This document shows, in pieces, positions 16,619 through 25,581 of a DNA stretch of 64,000 bases (positions are counted from its first letter, which is position 1; each line of letters opens with the position of its first letter). The notes below the pieces were generated by a model, which worked only from the letters and a program-made list of their open reading frames with translations, ran no database searches and had not been told where the DNA came from. The position numbers and the translations under genes were made by a program. The DNA is from Litoreibacter arenae DSM 19593. GTDB taxonomy: Bacteria; Pseudomonadota; Alphaproteobacteria; Rhodobacterales; Rhodobacteraceae. Where the stretch lies: positions 1,150,959-1,214,958 of the forward strand of contig NZ_KE557306.1 of NCBI RefSeq assembly GCF_000442275.2, in the 5' to 3' direction.

Positions 16619-17896
16619 CTACTGGTTCGCTAAAGAGCACATCCACCATACTTGATGCAATCCCAAGCTATAGTAATCCGTTAATTTGCCCGCCTCTTTG
16701 AAACCATGTGTCTCCAATGCCTCAGCGTTCTCGCGCGACAGGTCGCTGGGCAAGGCTATAACGGCAATGCGGGCTTGTTGACCGCGCGCTTTTTCAAGGT
16801 AGTGATCCAGCCCTGCGACACCCGCAGGGGTCTCCTGCCAGATCAGCCCGACGACGCCCTTTGTCTCAGGCTCGGGCGCTATACCCGAAATCGCGATGCC
16901 GGTTTTCTCGCTTGGCATAGGCGGCTCCCCGGCTTGGAATTCCGGGTTCTCCAGTCCGTAGACAATCTTGGCTTCGCCTACATTGTGATAGTCAGGCAGG
17001 GTCATTTCGACCTCCGCACCGAAATCTTCGTACATCCTGTGCGCCCCCGCATAGATCGAGCGCCCGAAGTCTTTGTAGTCGCTGGTTGCGATGAACACCT
17101 TGCGGTAGCCCTGCTTGTTGAGCTTCCCCAGCAGGTCGTTCATCATCTGCGAACCGTAGCCCTGCCCCAGATATTCCTGCGCCAGATAGGTCCAGGACAG
17201 CCAGCACACATCATCCACCTGATCGTCCGGCTCATAGCCAGTGACGCCCACTACCCTGCCCTTGTGCATCAAGACGAACATGCCATCGACACCTTCGTCC
17301 AGCAGCAGGTTCTCGGCCTCGGCGGCGTCGTCTTCATCGGTCTCGTTGATGATGGCCACAACCTGGCTCACATGGGAATACTGCATGGGCTTCAGCGTGG
17401 GGTGTTTGCTGCCGAATAGCGAAGATAACATGGCAAAACTTCCTCCAATAAGAGTTGAGAGCAGATGGGGGTAAATCGCGATTTTGTCGGAAAGCCAATA
17501 GATTTCCGCGCCAAGCACTGCGGCGATCGCCACTGCAACCCAGATTTGGTTTTCAGGACGGACCGTAGTCAGAACGGCACAGGCAATCATCGCGTAGACG
17601 GGGCCGGACAGGCCGACGAAGGCGGGTCCGACAAGATAGAATTGGGCGATAGTGCCAAGCACGGCGGATAGCGCCACCATGACCAATGTCCAAGCGGAGC
17701 CAAGACGGGACTCTGTTATCGGACCGGCGATCAGCAGGAGCGCCACGTTCAAGCCGACATGCCGAATGTTGCCATGACGGAACACCGCCAGCAGCGCGTC
17801 CGCCAAGTTGTCAGGGGGCGCATCTGGCGACGCAGCGCCGAAACCCAGATACCCGATGATCGCCAGTGCACAAAGCGCCAGCGTGACGGGCATCAT
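16619..17896 (-). CDS. Rhomboid-like membrane domain fused to GNAT acetyltransferase
   Basis: The 425-residue protein has an N-terminal six-helix membrane domain with all rhomboid hallmarks: His46-x3-Asn50 (RHVGLN), the nucleophile Ser97 in GLSGPVYA, and His144 before a GG pair (YPHLLSTLIGG). After residue ~170 comes a GNAT domain (FVLMHKGRVVGVTGYEP, then the acetyl-CoA loop EYLGQGYGSQMM), and a C-terminal region that looks like a second, degenerate GNAT half (about 330-425). It lies 14 nt behind speD, so a link to polyamine-like chemistry is likely. Whether it cleaves, acylates or both is unknown. Confidence 0.8.
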   Translation of the reverse strand: MMPVTLALCALAIIGYLGFGAASPDAPPDNLADALLAVFRHGNIRHVGLNVALLLIAGPITESRLGSAWTLVMVALSAVLGTIAQFYLVGPAFVGLSGPVYAMIACAVLTTVRPENQIWVAVAIAAVLGAEIYWLSDKIAIYPHLLSTLIGGSFAMLSSLFGSKHPTLKPMQYSHVSQVVAIINETDEDDAAEAENLLLDEGVDGMFVLMHKGRVVGVTGYEPDDQVDDVCWLSWTYLAQEYLGQGYGSQMMNDLLGKLNKQGYRKVFIATSDYKDFGRSIYAGAHRMYEDFGAEVEMTLPDYHNVGEAKIVYGLENPEFQAGEPPMPSEKTGIAISGIAPEPETKGVVGLIWQETPAGVAGLDHYLEKARGQQARIAVIALPSDLSRENAEALETHGFKEAGKLTDYYSLGLHQVWWMCSLANQ

Positions 17897-17910
17897 TTTG
17901 ACGATGTTGA

Positions 17911-18321
17911 TTATGCCGGAGCCTTCGAGACCGGCGCTGCCATCGCAGGAACTTGACCGCGCCGCAGTGTTTGGACCTCTTCGTGCGACGGCTGAAAGAA
18001 GTCACGCAGCCGGTTCAGGCTCAATTCCGGCTTGGCATCTCCGCACATGAATATGTCTACGGCGACGTAGTCGTACTCGGGCCAGGTATGCACCGAGATG
18101 TGAGACTCGGCCAGCAATGCCACCCCCGTGTATCCGGCCCGGTCGCCGAAATCGTGCATCCGAACGTCCAACACCACCGCGCCTGCCGCGTCGGCCGCTT
18201 GGGTCAAAGCCTCGATGCTCGACGGCCCCGCCTCCAGAAGGTTTCGTGCGCCATGGAAATCCGCGATGATGTGTTGCCCCAAAACGGCGGGAGGGAAGGT
18301 CTTGATGGAAATATCGTTCAC
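17911..18321 (-). CDS. speD: S-adenosylmethionine decarboxylase proenzyme
   Basis: The 136-residue protein is a class-1b SpeD. The self-cleavage site is Glu72-Ser73 in ESHISVHTWPE; the new N-terminal Ser becomes the pyruvoyl cofactor. The VLDVRMHDFGD and AVDIFMCGD segments are also standard. It supplies decarboxylated SAM as aminopropyl donor, here for the membrane SpeE-like enzyme. It is the first gene of the minus-strand operon. Confidence 0.95.
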   Translation of the reverse strand: MNDISIKTFPPAVLGQHIIADFHGARNLLEAGPSSIEALTQAADAAGAVVLDVRMHDFGDRAGYTGVALLAESHISVHTWPEYDYVAVDIFMCGDAKPELSLNRLRDFFQPSHEEVQTLRRGQVPAMAAPVSKAPA

Positions 18322-18549
18322 GCGGGTGGGCTCACATCTGAGAAGTTAGTCATGGAATGAGCGGACCATATTCCGAAACGTCAACCGTTCCAACGGGGCA
18401 AGATGCGGAATTTTTCGACACTTGCACACATGTCACCACGCCCCCTTACCGGCGCAATTATTTAGGGTTTGCGCGTGATGAAATCTCGATTGAGTAATGT
18501 TGCATGAAATCCCCGTCATATTCTCGCCACATTTTCGACACCCCGTCGC
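18322..18549. other. Divergent regulatory gap between speD and the micro-ORF
   Basis: About 230 nt upstream of speD (minus) and of the 34-codon ORF (plus) hold no convincing gene. The sequence is less GC-rich than its surroundings and presumably contains both promoters; I could not place -35/-10 boxes with confidence. Confidence 0.5.
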
Positions 18550-18582
18550 CTTACTTGGGTGTTGCGCTGAAAGCCTAGTAAG
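18550..18582 (+). promoter_or_regulatory. Leader hairpin before the micro-ORF
   Basis: CTTACT (18550-18555) pairs with AGTAAG (18577-18582), extended by GG/CC across a T-T mismatch, with a loop of about 15 nt. It ends 15 nt before the AGGAGG ribosome site and could control access to it. Confidence 0.4.
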
Positions 18583-18611
18583 TAAGAGTAACCATATAGG
18601 AGGCCACAGTC

Positions 18612-18716
18612 ATGGCCTATCAAGCACCAGCGCAGACTCCGCGTCCGGAGCCGCAAGACACGAAATCACCGCGTCCAACACCGCCCGAGGGCTTCTCTGA
18701 CTGGGCCAGTCTATAG
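18612..18716 (+). CDS. 34-residue Pro-rich micro-ORF
   Basis: An ATG at 18612 follows a perfect AGGAGG (18598-18603) by 8 nt. The peptide begins MAYQAPAQTPRPEPQDTKSP and ends PPEGFSDWASL. It has ten prolines, no Cys, no hydrophobic segment and an aromatic C-terminal end. A hairpin sits just upstream, and a terminator-like hairpin follows 25 nt after the stop. The gene is divergent from speD. The strong ribosome site and its bracketing by structured RNA suggest a real small protein. I do not recognise it. Confidence 0.55.
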   Translation: MAYQAPAQTPRPEPQDTKSPRPTPPEGFSDWASL

Positions 18717-18740
18717 TCCGAACTGCATCATTGCGGAAAA

Positions 18741-18775
18741 GGAAAAGGCCGCACAACTTGCGGTTGCACGGCCCT
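18741..18775 (-). terminator. Terminator for ndk
   Basis: On the minus strand a GGCCG-containing imperfect stem (arms around GTTGCACGGCC and GGCCGCACAAC) with a TTGCG loop is followed by TTTTCCTTTT. It is 27 nt after the ndk stop and may also stop transcripts of the micro-ORF. Confidence 0.6.
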
Positions 18776-18801
18776 TACCGAAAACGGTGGAATCTGGCGG
18801 C

Positions 18802-19224
18802 TTAACCGACCAACTCAAGGCCCGAGAAGAAGAACGCTATTTCTTCTGCTGCGGTCTCTGGCGCGTCGGAGCCGTGGACAGAGTTCTCGCCGATCGACAG
18901 CGCAAACTCTTTGCGGATGGTGCCTTCTGCGGCTTCTGCAGGATTGGTCGCGCCCATCACTTCGCGGTTTTTCGCGATGGCGTCGTCACCTTCCAGAACC
19001 TGAACCACGATCGGCTCGGAGATCATGAACTCGCACAGCTCGTCAAAAAACGGGCGGTCCTTGTGGACGCCATAGAACTGCTGCGCTTGGGCCAGCGTCA
19101 GCTGGATGCGCTTGGAGGCGACGACGCGCAGGCCTGCCTCTTCGAACTTGGCGATGATCTTGCCTGTCAGGTTACGTTTGGTGGCGTCGGGTTTGATAAT
19201 CGAGAATGTGCGTTGGATCGCCAT
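18802..19224 (-). CDS. ndk: Nucleoside diphosphate kinase
   Basis: The 140-residue protein begins [20 protein letters not shown]. It carries the nucleotide-binding [32 protein letters not shown] and the active-site His in ENSVHGSD. It transfers the gamma phosphate between nucleoside di- and triphosphates through a phosphohistidine. The standard 140-residue length supports the ATG at 19224 over longer frames. Confidence 0.97.
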   Translation of the reverse strand: MAIQRTFSIIKPDATKRNLTGKIIAKFEEAGLRVVASKRIQLTLAQAQQFYGVHKDRPFFDELCEFMISEPIVVQVLEGDDAIAKNREVMGATNPAEAAEGTIRKEFALSIGENSVHGSDAPETAAEEIAFFFSGLELVG

Positions 19225-19331
19225 TGTGCTGGTCCTTGGACTGAAGTGAGTTTGGGGCGCACCTAGCATGGGTTTCCCCGCGTGAAAAGCGCCCAATTGA
19301 CACCTCTGCCCGCATAGGCGACACGCAGGGC

Positions 19332-21173
19332 ATGTTAAGTATCTCAGAACTCCGCTACGCCGTCGAAGGTCGCACTTTATTCGAAGGTGCCTCCGCAAAC
19401 ATCCCCACAGGCCACAAAGTCGGCCTCGTGGGTCGAAACGGCACGGGCAAAACCACCCTGTTCAAACTGATCCGTGGGGAGTTGGTGCTGGAGAGCGGCA
19501 CGATCACCCTGCCCGACCGCGCCCGCATCGGCGGAATCGCGCAGGAGGTTCCGTCGAACGAGGTCTCGCTGCTCAACACGGTTCTGGCCGCCGATGTAGA
19601 GCGCGCGAGCCTGATGGCGGAGGCGGAAACCGCGACCGACCCGAACCGCATCGCCGAGATTCAGACCCGTCTGGCCGATATCGGCGCGTGGTCGGCTGAG
19701 GCGCGTGCGTCCTCGATCCTTGTCGGGTTGGGCTTCACCACTGAAGAAACCCACCGCCCCTGCTCCGACTTCTCAGGCGGATGGCGGATGCGTGTGGCGC
19801 TGGCCGCCGTGCTGTTCTCCGAGCCTGACTTGTTGTTGCTTGACGAGCCGACCAACTACCTCGACCTAGAAGGCGCGTTGTGGCTGGAGCATTACCTGAC
19901 CCGCTATCCGCACACGGTCATCATCATCTCGCACGACCGCGAGTTGCTGAACCGCTCCGTCAACGGCATCCTGCATCTCGAAGACAAGCAGCTGACCTTC
20001 TATTCCGGCAATTACGACCAGTTCGCCCGCCAACGTGCCGCGCGCCGTGCGGTGCAGGCTGCCGCCGCCAAGAAACAGGATTTGCAACGCGCGCACCTTC
20101 AATCGTTCGTGGACCGGTTCAAAGCCAAGGCGTCGAAAGCCAAGCAGGCCCAGTCCCGCGTGAAAATGCTGGAGAAGATGGAGACAATCACCGCGCCCGA
20201 GGATGCGGCCCGCGTTGTGTTCACCTTCCCCGAGCCGGAAGAGCTTTCGCCGCCGATCATCAGCACTGAAAACGCCTCTGTCGGGTATGACGGCAAAGCC
20301 ATCCTGAGCCACCTGAACCTGCGCATCGACCAAGACGACCGCATCGCGCTTCTGGGCCGGAACGGCGAGGGAAAATCCACACTTGCCAAGATGTTATCGA
20401 ACCGCCTTGAAGTGATGAGCGGCAATATGACGACGTCCAGCAAGCTGCGCATCGGGTTCTTCGCACAGCATCAGGTGGACGAATTGCATATCGATGAGAC
20501 CCCGCTGGAACATTTGATCCGGGAGCGCCCCAACGAAGGACAATCCAAACTGCGGGCGCGTCTTGCGGGGTTCGGCCTCGGCCCCGATCAGGCCGACACG
20601 GCGGTCGGACGGCTTTCGGGCGGGCAGAAAGCACGTCTGTCCCTGCTGCTGGCCACCCTGCCCGCGCCGCATCTGCTGATCCTCGACGAGCCAACCAACC
20701 ACCTCGACATCGAAAGCCGCGAAGCGCTTGTGCAGGCTCTCACTGCCTATTCCGGTGCCGTTATTCTTGTGTCTCACGACATGCACCTTCTGTCGCTGGT
20801 GGCGGACCGGTTGTGGCTGGTAAAAGACGGGCGGGTTAACCCTTACGAGGATGACCTGCCAAGCTACCGCAAACTGCTGCTGGCCCCGCCGGACAAGCCA
20901 GAAAAGGACAAGCCGAAGCCCAAACGTGCGTCCCGCGACGATATTCTGGAGTTGCGCTCCGAAGTGCGCAAATGTGAGGCTCGGGTGGCAAAACTGGCAG
21001 AGATGCAGGACGAACTGGCGAAACGTCTGGGCGACCCGAAGGTTTATGAAGACCACATGGCCGACAAGCGTGCCGTTTGGCAGAAGAAGTATTCCGAGGT
21101 GATGGAAGCCATGGACCGCGCCGAGGCCATGTGGGTCAAAGCGCAGGGAAAGCTTGAGAAAGCAGAGGCTTGA
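19332..21173 (+). CDS. ABC-F family ATPase (YheS/Uup type)
   Basis: The 613-residue protein has two ABC cassettes and no membrane part. The first has Walker [10 protein letters not shown], signature FSGGWRMR and Walker [13 protein letters not shown]. The second has [17 protein letters not shown] and [12 protein letters not shown]. The linker (about 240-290) is basic and helical ([20 protein letters not shown]), as in ABC-F proteins that act in the ribosomal E site. A C-terminal coiled coil (about 530-613) follows. It probably modulates translation or resolves stalled ribosomes. marC begins 3 nt after its stop. Confidence 0.93.
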   Translation: MLSISELRYAVEGRTLFEGASANIPTGHKVGLVGRNGTGKTTLFKLIRGELVLESGTITLPDRARIGGIAQEVPSNEVSLLNTVLAADVERASLMAEAETATDPNRIAEIQTRLADIGAWSAEARASSILVGLGFTTEETHRPCSDFSGGWRMRVALAAVLFSEPDLLLLDEPTNYLDLEGALWLEHYLTRYPHTVIIISHDRELLNRSVNGILHLEDKQLTFYSGNYDQFARQRAARRAVQAAAAKKQDLQRAHLQSFVDRFKAKASKAKQAQSRVKMLEKMETITAPEDAARVVFTFPEPEELSPPIISTENASVGYDGKAILSHLNLRIDQDDRIALLGRNGEGKSTLAKMLSNRLEVMSGNMTTSSKLRIGFFAQHQVDELHIDETPLEHLIRERPNEGQSKLRARLAGFGLGPDQADTAVGRLSGGQKARLSLLLATLPAPHLLILDEPTNHLDIESREALVQALTAYSGAVILVSHDMHLLSLVADRLWLVKDGRVNPYEDDLPSYRKLLLAPPDKPEKDKPKPKRASRDDILELRSEVRKCEARVAKLAEMQDELAKRLGDPKVYEDHMADKRAVWQKKYSEVMEAMDRAEAMWVKAQGKLEKAEA

Positions 21174-21176
21174 GCG

Positions 21177-21803
21177 ATGGAGTTAAGCGTCGCCATTACC
21201 GCTTTCGTCACCCTCGCAGTGGTGATCGACCCCATCGGGCTTGCACCATTGTTCGTGGCGTTAACCACTGGCATGGACTTTCGTCACCGGCTGCGCATCG
21301 CCGTGCGATCCTGCCTAGTCGCGTTTGGACTGCTGACCCTATTCGGCATTGCCGGAGAGGCGCTCTTGGACTTCATCGGGATTTCCATGGCGGCTTTCCG
21401 CATCTCGGGCGGTGTGCTGCTGTTCGTCACCGCGCTGGACATGCTGTTCGAGCGCCGCAGCCAGCGACGCGAGGACAAGGCAGATGGCCCGCATGACGAA
21501 GACCCGTCGGTCTTCCCGCTTGCCACACCTTTGATCGCCGGTCCCGGCGCCCTTGCGGCGATGATCCTGTTGACCAGCACGCCCGGGGCAGATTTGACCT
21601 TCGTGGTTGCCGTTCACGGCGTCATGCTGGCGGTGTTGGGCCTTGTTTTCGGGTTGTTCCTGATGGCGGGCCTGATGGAGCGTGTTCTGGGTGATACAGG
21701 TATCAAGGTAATCTCCCGCTTGATGGGGATGTTGTTGGCGGCGTTGTCGGTTCAATTCGTGCTCGACGGGCTGCGCGAGTTCGGCGTGGTGGCAGGCGGC
21801 TGA
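21177..21803 (+). CDS. MarC family integral membrane protein
   Basis: The 208-residue protein has six membrane helices in two sets of three, the MarC (UPF0056) pattern. It has the conserved start FVTLAVVIDPIGLAPLFVALT and the mid-protein FPLATPLIAGPGALAAMIL motif. Function in this family is not established; the old multiple-antibiotic-resistance link has been questioned. The start lies 3 nt after the ABC-F gene, so they are probably one transcript. Confidence 0.9.
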   Translation: MELSVAITAFVTLAVVIDPIGLAPLFVALTTGMDFRHRLRIAVRSCLVAFGLLTLFGIAGEALLDFIGISMAAFRISGGVLLFVTALDMLFERRSQRREDKADGPHDEDPSVFPLATPLIAGPGALAAMILLTSTPGADLTFVVAVHGVMLAVLGLVFGLFLMAGLMERVLGDTGIKVISRLMGMLLAALSVQFVLDGLREFGVVAGG

Positions 21804-21825
21804 ACAAGCACCTATATATAGCGAC

Positions 21826-22404
21826 ATGGATAGCAACGACACCGCCCGCCTCATCTACCTTGTGCTTCTCGGCTCCGTGATCGCGGGGTATTTCCTGATT
21901 TCCAACCGCGCCCGCATGGGTGAGATGGCGCGGCAGGCGGCGCTGTGGGGGTTCATCTTTGTGGGCGCTATCGTGGCCTACGGTTTGTGGAGCGACGTGT
22001 CCGACACCGTGCTCCCCCGCCAGAGCGCCTTCGAGAACGGCCGCATCGAGGTGCCCGTACGCACGGACGGCCACTTTCACCTGACCTTGCATGTCGATGA
22101 CATCCCGGTCGACTTCGTCGTCGATACTGGCGCCAGCAGCGTGGTTTTGTCCAAGCGAGATGCGGAGCGGGTCGGCATAGACACCGATACGCTGATCTAT
22201 GGCGGCCGCGCCAGCACCGCCAATGGCGAAGTGCGCACCGCTCGGGTCACATTGGAAAACGTGCGTTTGGGCGAGATGGATGAAGGCGACGTGCGGGCCT
22301 ATGTTAACGAGGGCGAGTTGGACAGCTCACTTCTGGGTATGTCCTATTTGCGGCGTTTCGGGAGTGTGAATATCACACCCACCAAGCTGATCTTACAGCG
22401 CTAG
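21826..22404 (+). CDS. Retroviral-type aspartic protease, TIGR02281 family
   Basis: The 192-residue membrane-anchored protein has two N-terminal helices (about 10-25 and 44-60). A clan AA protease domain follows with the catalytic Asp in FVVDTGASSVVLS and a flap-like GGRASTANGEVRTARV segment; LLGMSYLRRF near the end is also typical. It would act as a dimer on the periplasmic side, substrate unknown. Its 3' end overlaps the convergent holC by 4 nt. Confidence 0.88.
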   Translation: MDSNDTARLIYLVLLGSVIAGYFLISNRARMGEMARQAALWGFIFVGAIVAYGLWSDVSDTVLPRQSAFENGRIEVPVRTDGHFHLTLHVDDIPVDFVVDTGASSVVLSKRDAERVGIDTDTLIYGGRASTANGEVRTARVTLENVRLGEMDEGDVRAYVNEGELDSSLLGMSYLRRFGSVNITPTKLILQR

Positions 22405-22853
22405 GACTCGGCCTTCTTTTCCCAACGGCCACTTTCCTGCGACCAGTACTGCGCCGAGCATCCGGCACTGGTCAGTGCTTTCCACTGCTCCCGCGCCCGC
22501 GCGACCGCGTCGCCGTCATTGCCGTCAAACAGGATCATCGTGCGGTCGCTGGCCGCGACCTCGTCGGGGGCGATCTCCGCACCGTCGAGACTGACCAGAC
22601 AACTCGCGCCATTTGGCAGTTCTGACCCGTCCGTCAACAAAATTGGCTGGTCTGCATCATGCGTCCCGCCTGCGCGACCATGAGCAAGAAAGCCGTCGGC
22701 CTCCCATAATTTCACGTCCAGATGTTCCAGCCGGGCCGCGTCGCGTCCCCTGACCGCCACACGCCAGCCCGCAGCCCGCGCCTTGCCCAAAAGCATGGGC
22801 AAGGTGACGTCCACGGGTTGCGCGGTCATATGGTAGAAGAAAGCCGCGCCCAC
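22401..22853 (-). CDS. holC: DNA polymerase III subunit chi
   Basis: The 150-residue protein matches the chi subunit of the clamp loader. It has GAAFFYHMTAQPVDVTLPML at the start, then LLGKARAAGWRVAVRG, DVKLWEADGFLAHGRA and a C-terminal ARAREQWKALTSAGCSAQYW. Chi links the clamp loader to SSB. It lies directly downstream of pepA with a 3 nt gap, a common arrangement in proteobacteria. Confidence 0.93.
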   Translation of the reverse strand: MGAAFFYHMTAQPVDVTLPMLLGKARAAGWRVAVRGRDAARLEHLDVKLWEADGFLAHGRAGGTHDADQPILLTDGSELPNGASCLVSLDGAEIAPDEVAASDRTMILFDGNDGDAVARAREQWKALTSAGCSAQYWSQESGRWEKKAES

Positions 22854-22856
22854 GGG

Positions 22857-24329
22857 TTATTCGCCCTCAAAATTGTCCGCGATCAAACGGTTGAGTGCGC
22901 GGACGCCCCAGCCGGTCGCCCCCTTGGGTGCGAAACTCGTGTCCTCCTTCACCGAGGCGACGCCCGCGATGTCGAGATGTATCCACGGCGTTTCGGGCTT
23001 CACGAAACGTTGCAGGAACTGCGCGGCGGTGATGGAGCCTGCTGGGCGGCCGCCTACGTTTTTCATGTCGGCAATGCGAGACTTGAGCTGGTCATCATAG
23101 GCCTTGCCCATCGGCATCCGCCAAGCGCCCTCTTCCTCCAGATTGGCAGCCTTCAAGAACGCGTTGGCCAGTGCGTCGTTGTTGGAGAATACGCCTGCGT
23201 TCTCGTGGCCCAGCCCAATGATGATGGCGCCGGTCAGGGTGGCCAGGTTGATCATGCCTATCGGCTCGAACCGCTCCTGCGCGTACCAAAGCACGTCAGC
23301 CAGCACCAAGCGGCCTTCAGCGTCTGTATTGATCACCTCGATCGTGTCGCCCTTCATGGACTTCACGACATCGCCGGGACGGGTCGCATTGCCGGACGGC
23401 ATGTTTTCAACCAGGCCGACAAGTCCAACGACGTTGGCCTTCGCCTTACGCTTCGCAATCGCCTTCATCACACCCGCTACGACGCCCGCGCCGCCCATAT
23501 CCATGGTCATGTCTTCCATGCCCGCGGCGGGTTTCAGCGAGATGCCGCCCGTGTCGAACACGACGCCCTTGCCGACAAACGCAAACGGCTTGTCGCCCTT
23601 GGCACCGCCCTGCCACTCCATGACGACCACCTTGGACGGGCTGTCGGACCCCTGCCCCACGCAAAGCAGCGACCCCATGCCGAGCTTTTCAAGGTCCTTC
23701 TCCTCCAGCACCTCGACCTTGAGGCCCAAGTCTTTCAAATCGGTCAACTGCTTGGCAAATTCGGTAGTGGTCAGCACGTTGGCGGGCATATTCACCAGAT
23801 CGCGGGTGAAGAAGACCCCTTCCGCAAGAGCGTCGAGCCCGTCAAAGGCGGCCTTCACGTCATCGGGCGCGTTCACGACGAAGGTTGCGCCCTCATGCAC
23901 AGTCTTCTCGGCGGTTTTCTGATCGGCGTAGTCGTAGGCCCGCAGAACCATCCCGTAGGCCACTTCATGTGCGCGACGCAGATTTCCGCACAAGGCGAAT
24001 ACTTTGGACGTCCCTGCCTGCTTCGCCAAAGTTGCACCCGCCTTGCGCGCCTCGCCGACATTGGGACGCCGGGCGAGCTTGACGATGATGACCGCCTCCG
24101 CCGGGATGTTGACCGGATATGAGAGAACCATCGCAGCACCATCGTCGAGCTTCTCGAAGGCCTCGCTGGACACAGCGCGGGCGACGGAGCCTCGGGTCAG
24201 GCGGTTGACGCGCTTCGCTGTTGTATCAAGCGTACCCGCAGGTGGGACAAAGATTGCCAGACGGCCCTCCATATCCTTGATGGCGTCGATGTCTGTGGCG
24301 GCGAAGTCTACGGGGATCAAAGCGGTCAT
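22857..24329 (-). CDS. pepA: Leucyl aminopeptidase
   Basis: The 490-residue protein is an M17 aminopeptidase. The catalytic domain has VGKGVVFDTGGISLKPAAGM, the hallmark NTDAEGRLVLAD motif with metal ligands, and LTGAIIIGLGHENAG. The C-terminal end includes GRPAGSITAAQFLQRFV and WIHLDIAGVA. It removes N-terminal residues from peptides using two metal ions, as a hexamer. It is divergent from lptF, the usual bacterial arrangement. Confidence 0.95.
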   Translation of the reverse strand: MTALIPVDFAATDIDAIKDMEGRLAIFVPPAGTLDTTAKRVNRLTRGSVARAVSSEAFEKLDDGAAMVLSYPVNIPAEAVIIVKLARRPNVGEARKAGATLAKQAGTSKVFALCGNLRRAHEVAYGMVLRAYDYADQKTAEKTVHEGATFVVNAPDDVKAAFDGLDALAEGVFFTRDLVNMPANVLTTTEFAKQLTDLKDLGLKVEVLEEKDLEKLGMGSLLCVGQGSDSPSKVVVMEWQGGAKGDKPFAFVGKGVVFDTGGISLKPAAGMEDMTMDMGGAGVVAGVMKAIAKRKAKANVVGLVGLVENMPSGNATRPGDVVKSMKGDTIEVINTDAEGRLVLADVLWYAQERFEPIGMINLATLTGAIIIGLGHENAGVFSNNDALANAFLKAANLEEEGAWRMPMGKAYDDQLKSRIADMKNVGGRPAGSITAAQFLQRFVKPETPWIHLDIAGVASVKEDTSFAPKGATGWGVRALNRLIADNFEGE

Positions 24330-24453
24330 GTGTCTGCCTGTTGTTGTAACGTTTGCCCATAGCTAGCGCGGGTATGCCGCAAAGGCCAGAACCCCCTGTT
24401 CCAGTCCCAGATTTTGCGCTAGAACGCGGGCCAACAACTAAGGAGGACAGGGT

Positions 24454-25581
24454 TTGGCACGATTCGACAGATACATGCTGTCGCAATTGTTGGTCCTGTT
24501 TGGCTTCTTTTCCCTTGTGCTTGTGTCGGTCTACTGGGTCAACCGCGCCATCGGCCTTTTTGACCAGTTGATCAGCGACGGGCAAACGGCCTTGGTGTTT
24601 CTGGAATTCACCCTACTTACGCTGCCCTATGTCATTCTGATCGTACTGCCCATTTCGGCCTTCGTGGCGGCGGTATATGTGACGAACAGACTCAGCTCCG
24701 ACTCGGAAATGGTCGTGCTTCAGACCGCAGGTGCGTCGGCGCTGCGCATCGGCAGGCCGGTGATTTTCTTCGGGATTTTGGTCGCTTTACTGGTTGCCGT
24801 GTTGGCACATATCCTTGTGCCCGCCGCTCGGAGCGAGTTGGCAGGTCGCAGCCAAGAAATTTCGCGCGATATCACTGCACAATTCTTGAAAGAAGGGCAG
24901 TTTCTACACCCCACCGACGATATTGCGGTTTATATCCGAAGCATCACCGATCTTGGCGAGTTGGAGCAGCTTTTCCTAGAAGACAGCCGCGATCCGGATG
25001 CTGTGGTGACCTACACGGCGGAACGGGCTTTCCTTGTTCGCGGGGACACTGGCCCACGTCTTGTCATGCGCAATGGGCTGGCGCAGACCTTCCGACCCGA
25101 GACCGGCAGACTTTCCACCGTTGCGTTCGTCGATTTCGCCTACGACATCGGGGCGCTGATCGGGGCCGACCGAACAAGGCAACGCGATTTGCGCGAACTG
25201 TCGACCCCTGTGCTGCTGAATCCGTCCGAGGCGGATCTTGCATCGGCCTCCGGCGAGCTTGCGGATTTTCTCTTTGAGGGACATGACCGTTTCGCAAAAT
25301 CCTTGCTCGCGATTGTCGTGCCGCTCATGGGATTTGCCACACTGCTTTTGGGCGGGTTCTCCAGATTCGGGGTCTGGCGTCAGGTCATCATCGCGGTCGT
25401 GCTCATCATTCTGGTGCAACTGGTCTCCAACGTCGCGGAGGAGGCCGCCCGCAAGGATGCTAGCCTGTTCTGGCTAGCATATGCGGCCCCTGCGGTAGGC
25501 GCAGCGCTCGCGGCCGTCCTGCTTTACTCCACATCGCTCAAACGGTTGCGTGGGCGAACGCCCAAAGGAGTTGCGGCATGA
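24454..25581 (+). CDS. lptF: LPS export ABC transporter permease LptF
   Basis: The 375-residue YjgP/YjgQ-family permease begins MARFDRYMLSQLLVLFGFFS. It has three N-terminal membrane helices, a periplasmic beta-jellyroll (about 125-265) and three C-terminal helices. With LptG and LptB it extracts LPS from the inner membrane. The start is TTG at 24454, 7 nt after AGGAGG, with no in-frame ATG nearby. It overlaps lptG by 4 nt. Confidence 0.94.
   Translation: MARFDRYMLSQLLVLFGFFSLVLVSVYWVNRAIGLFDQLISDGQTALVFLEFTLLTLPYVILIVLPISAFVAAVYVTNRLSSDSEMVVLQTAGASALRIGRPVIFFGILVALLVAVLAHILVPAARSELAGRSQEISRDITAQFLKEGQFLHPTDDIAVYIRSITDLGELEQLFLEDSRDPDAVVTYTAERAFLVRGDTGPRLVMRNGLAQTFRPETGRLSTVAFVDFAYDIGALIGADRTRQRDLRELSTPVLLNPSEADLASASGELADFLFEGHDRFAKSLLAIVVPLMGFATLLLGGFSRFGVWRQVIIAVVLIILVQLVSNVAEEAARKDASLFWLAYAAPAVGAALAAVLLYSTSLKRLRGRTPKGVAA

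Noticed and set aside
22722-24122. 466-codon plus-strand frame
   Set aside because: Antisense to pepA, which carries the NTDAEGRL motif.
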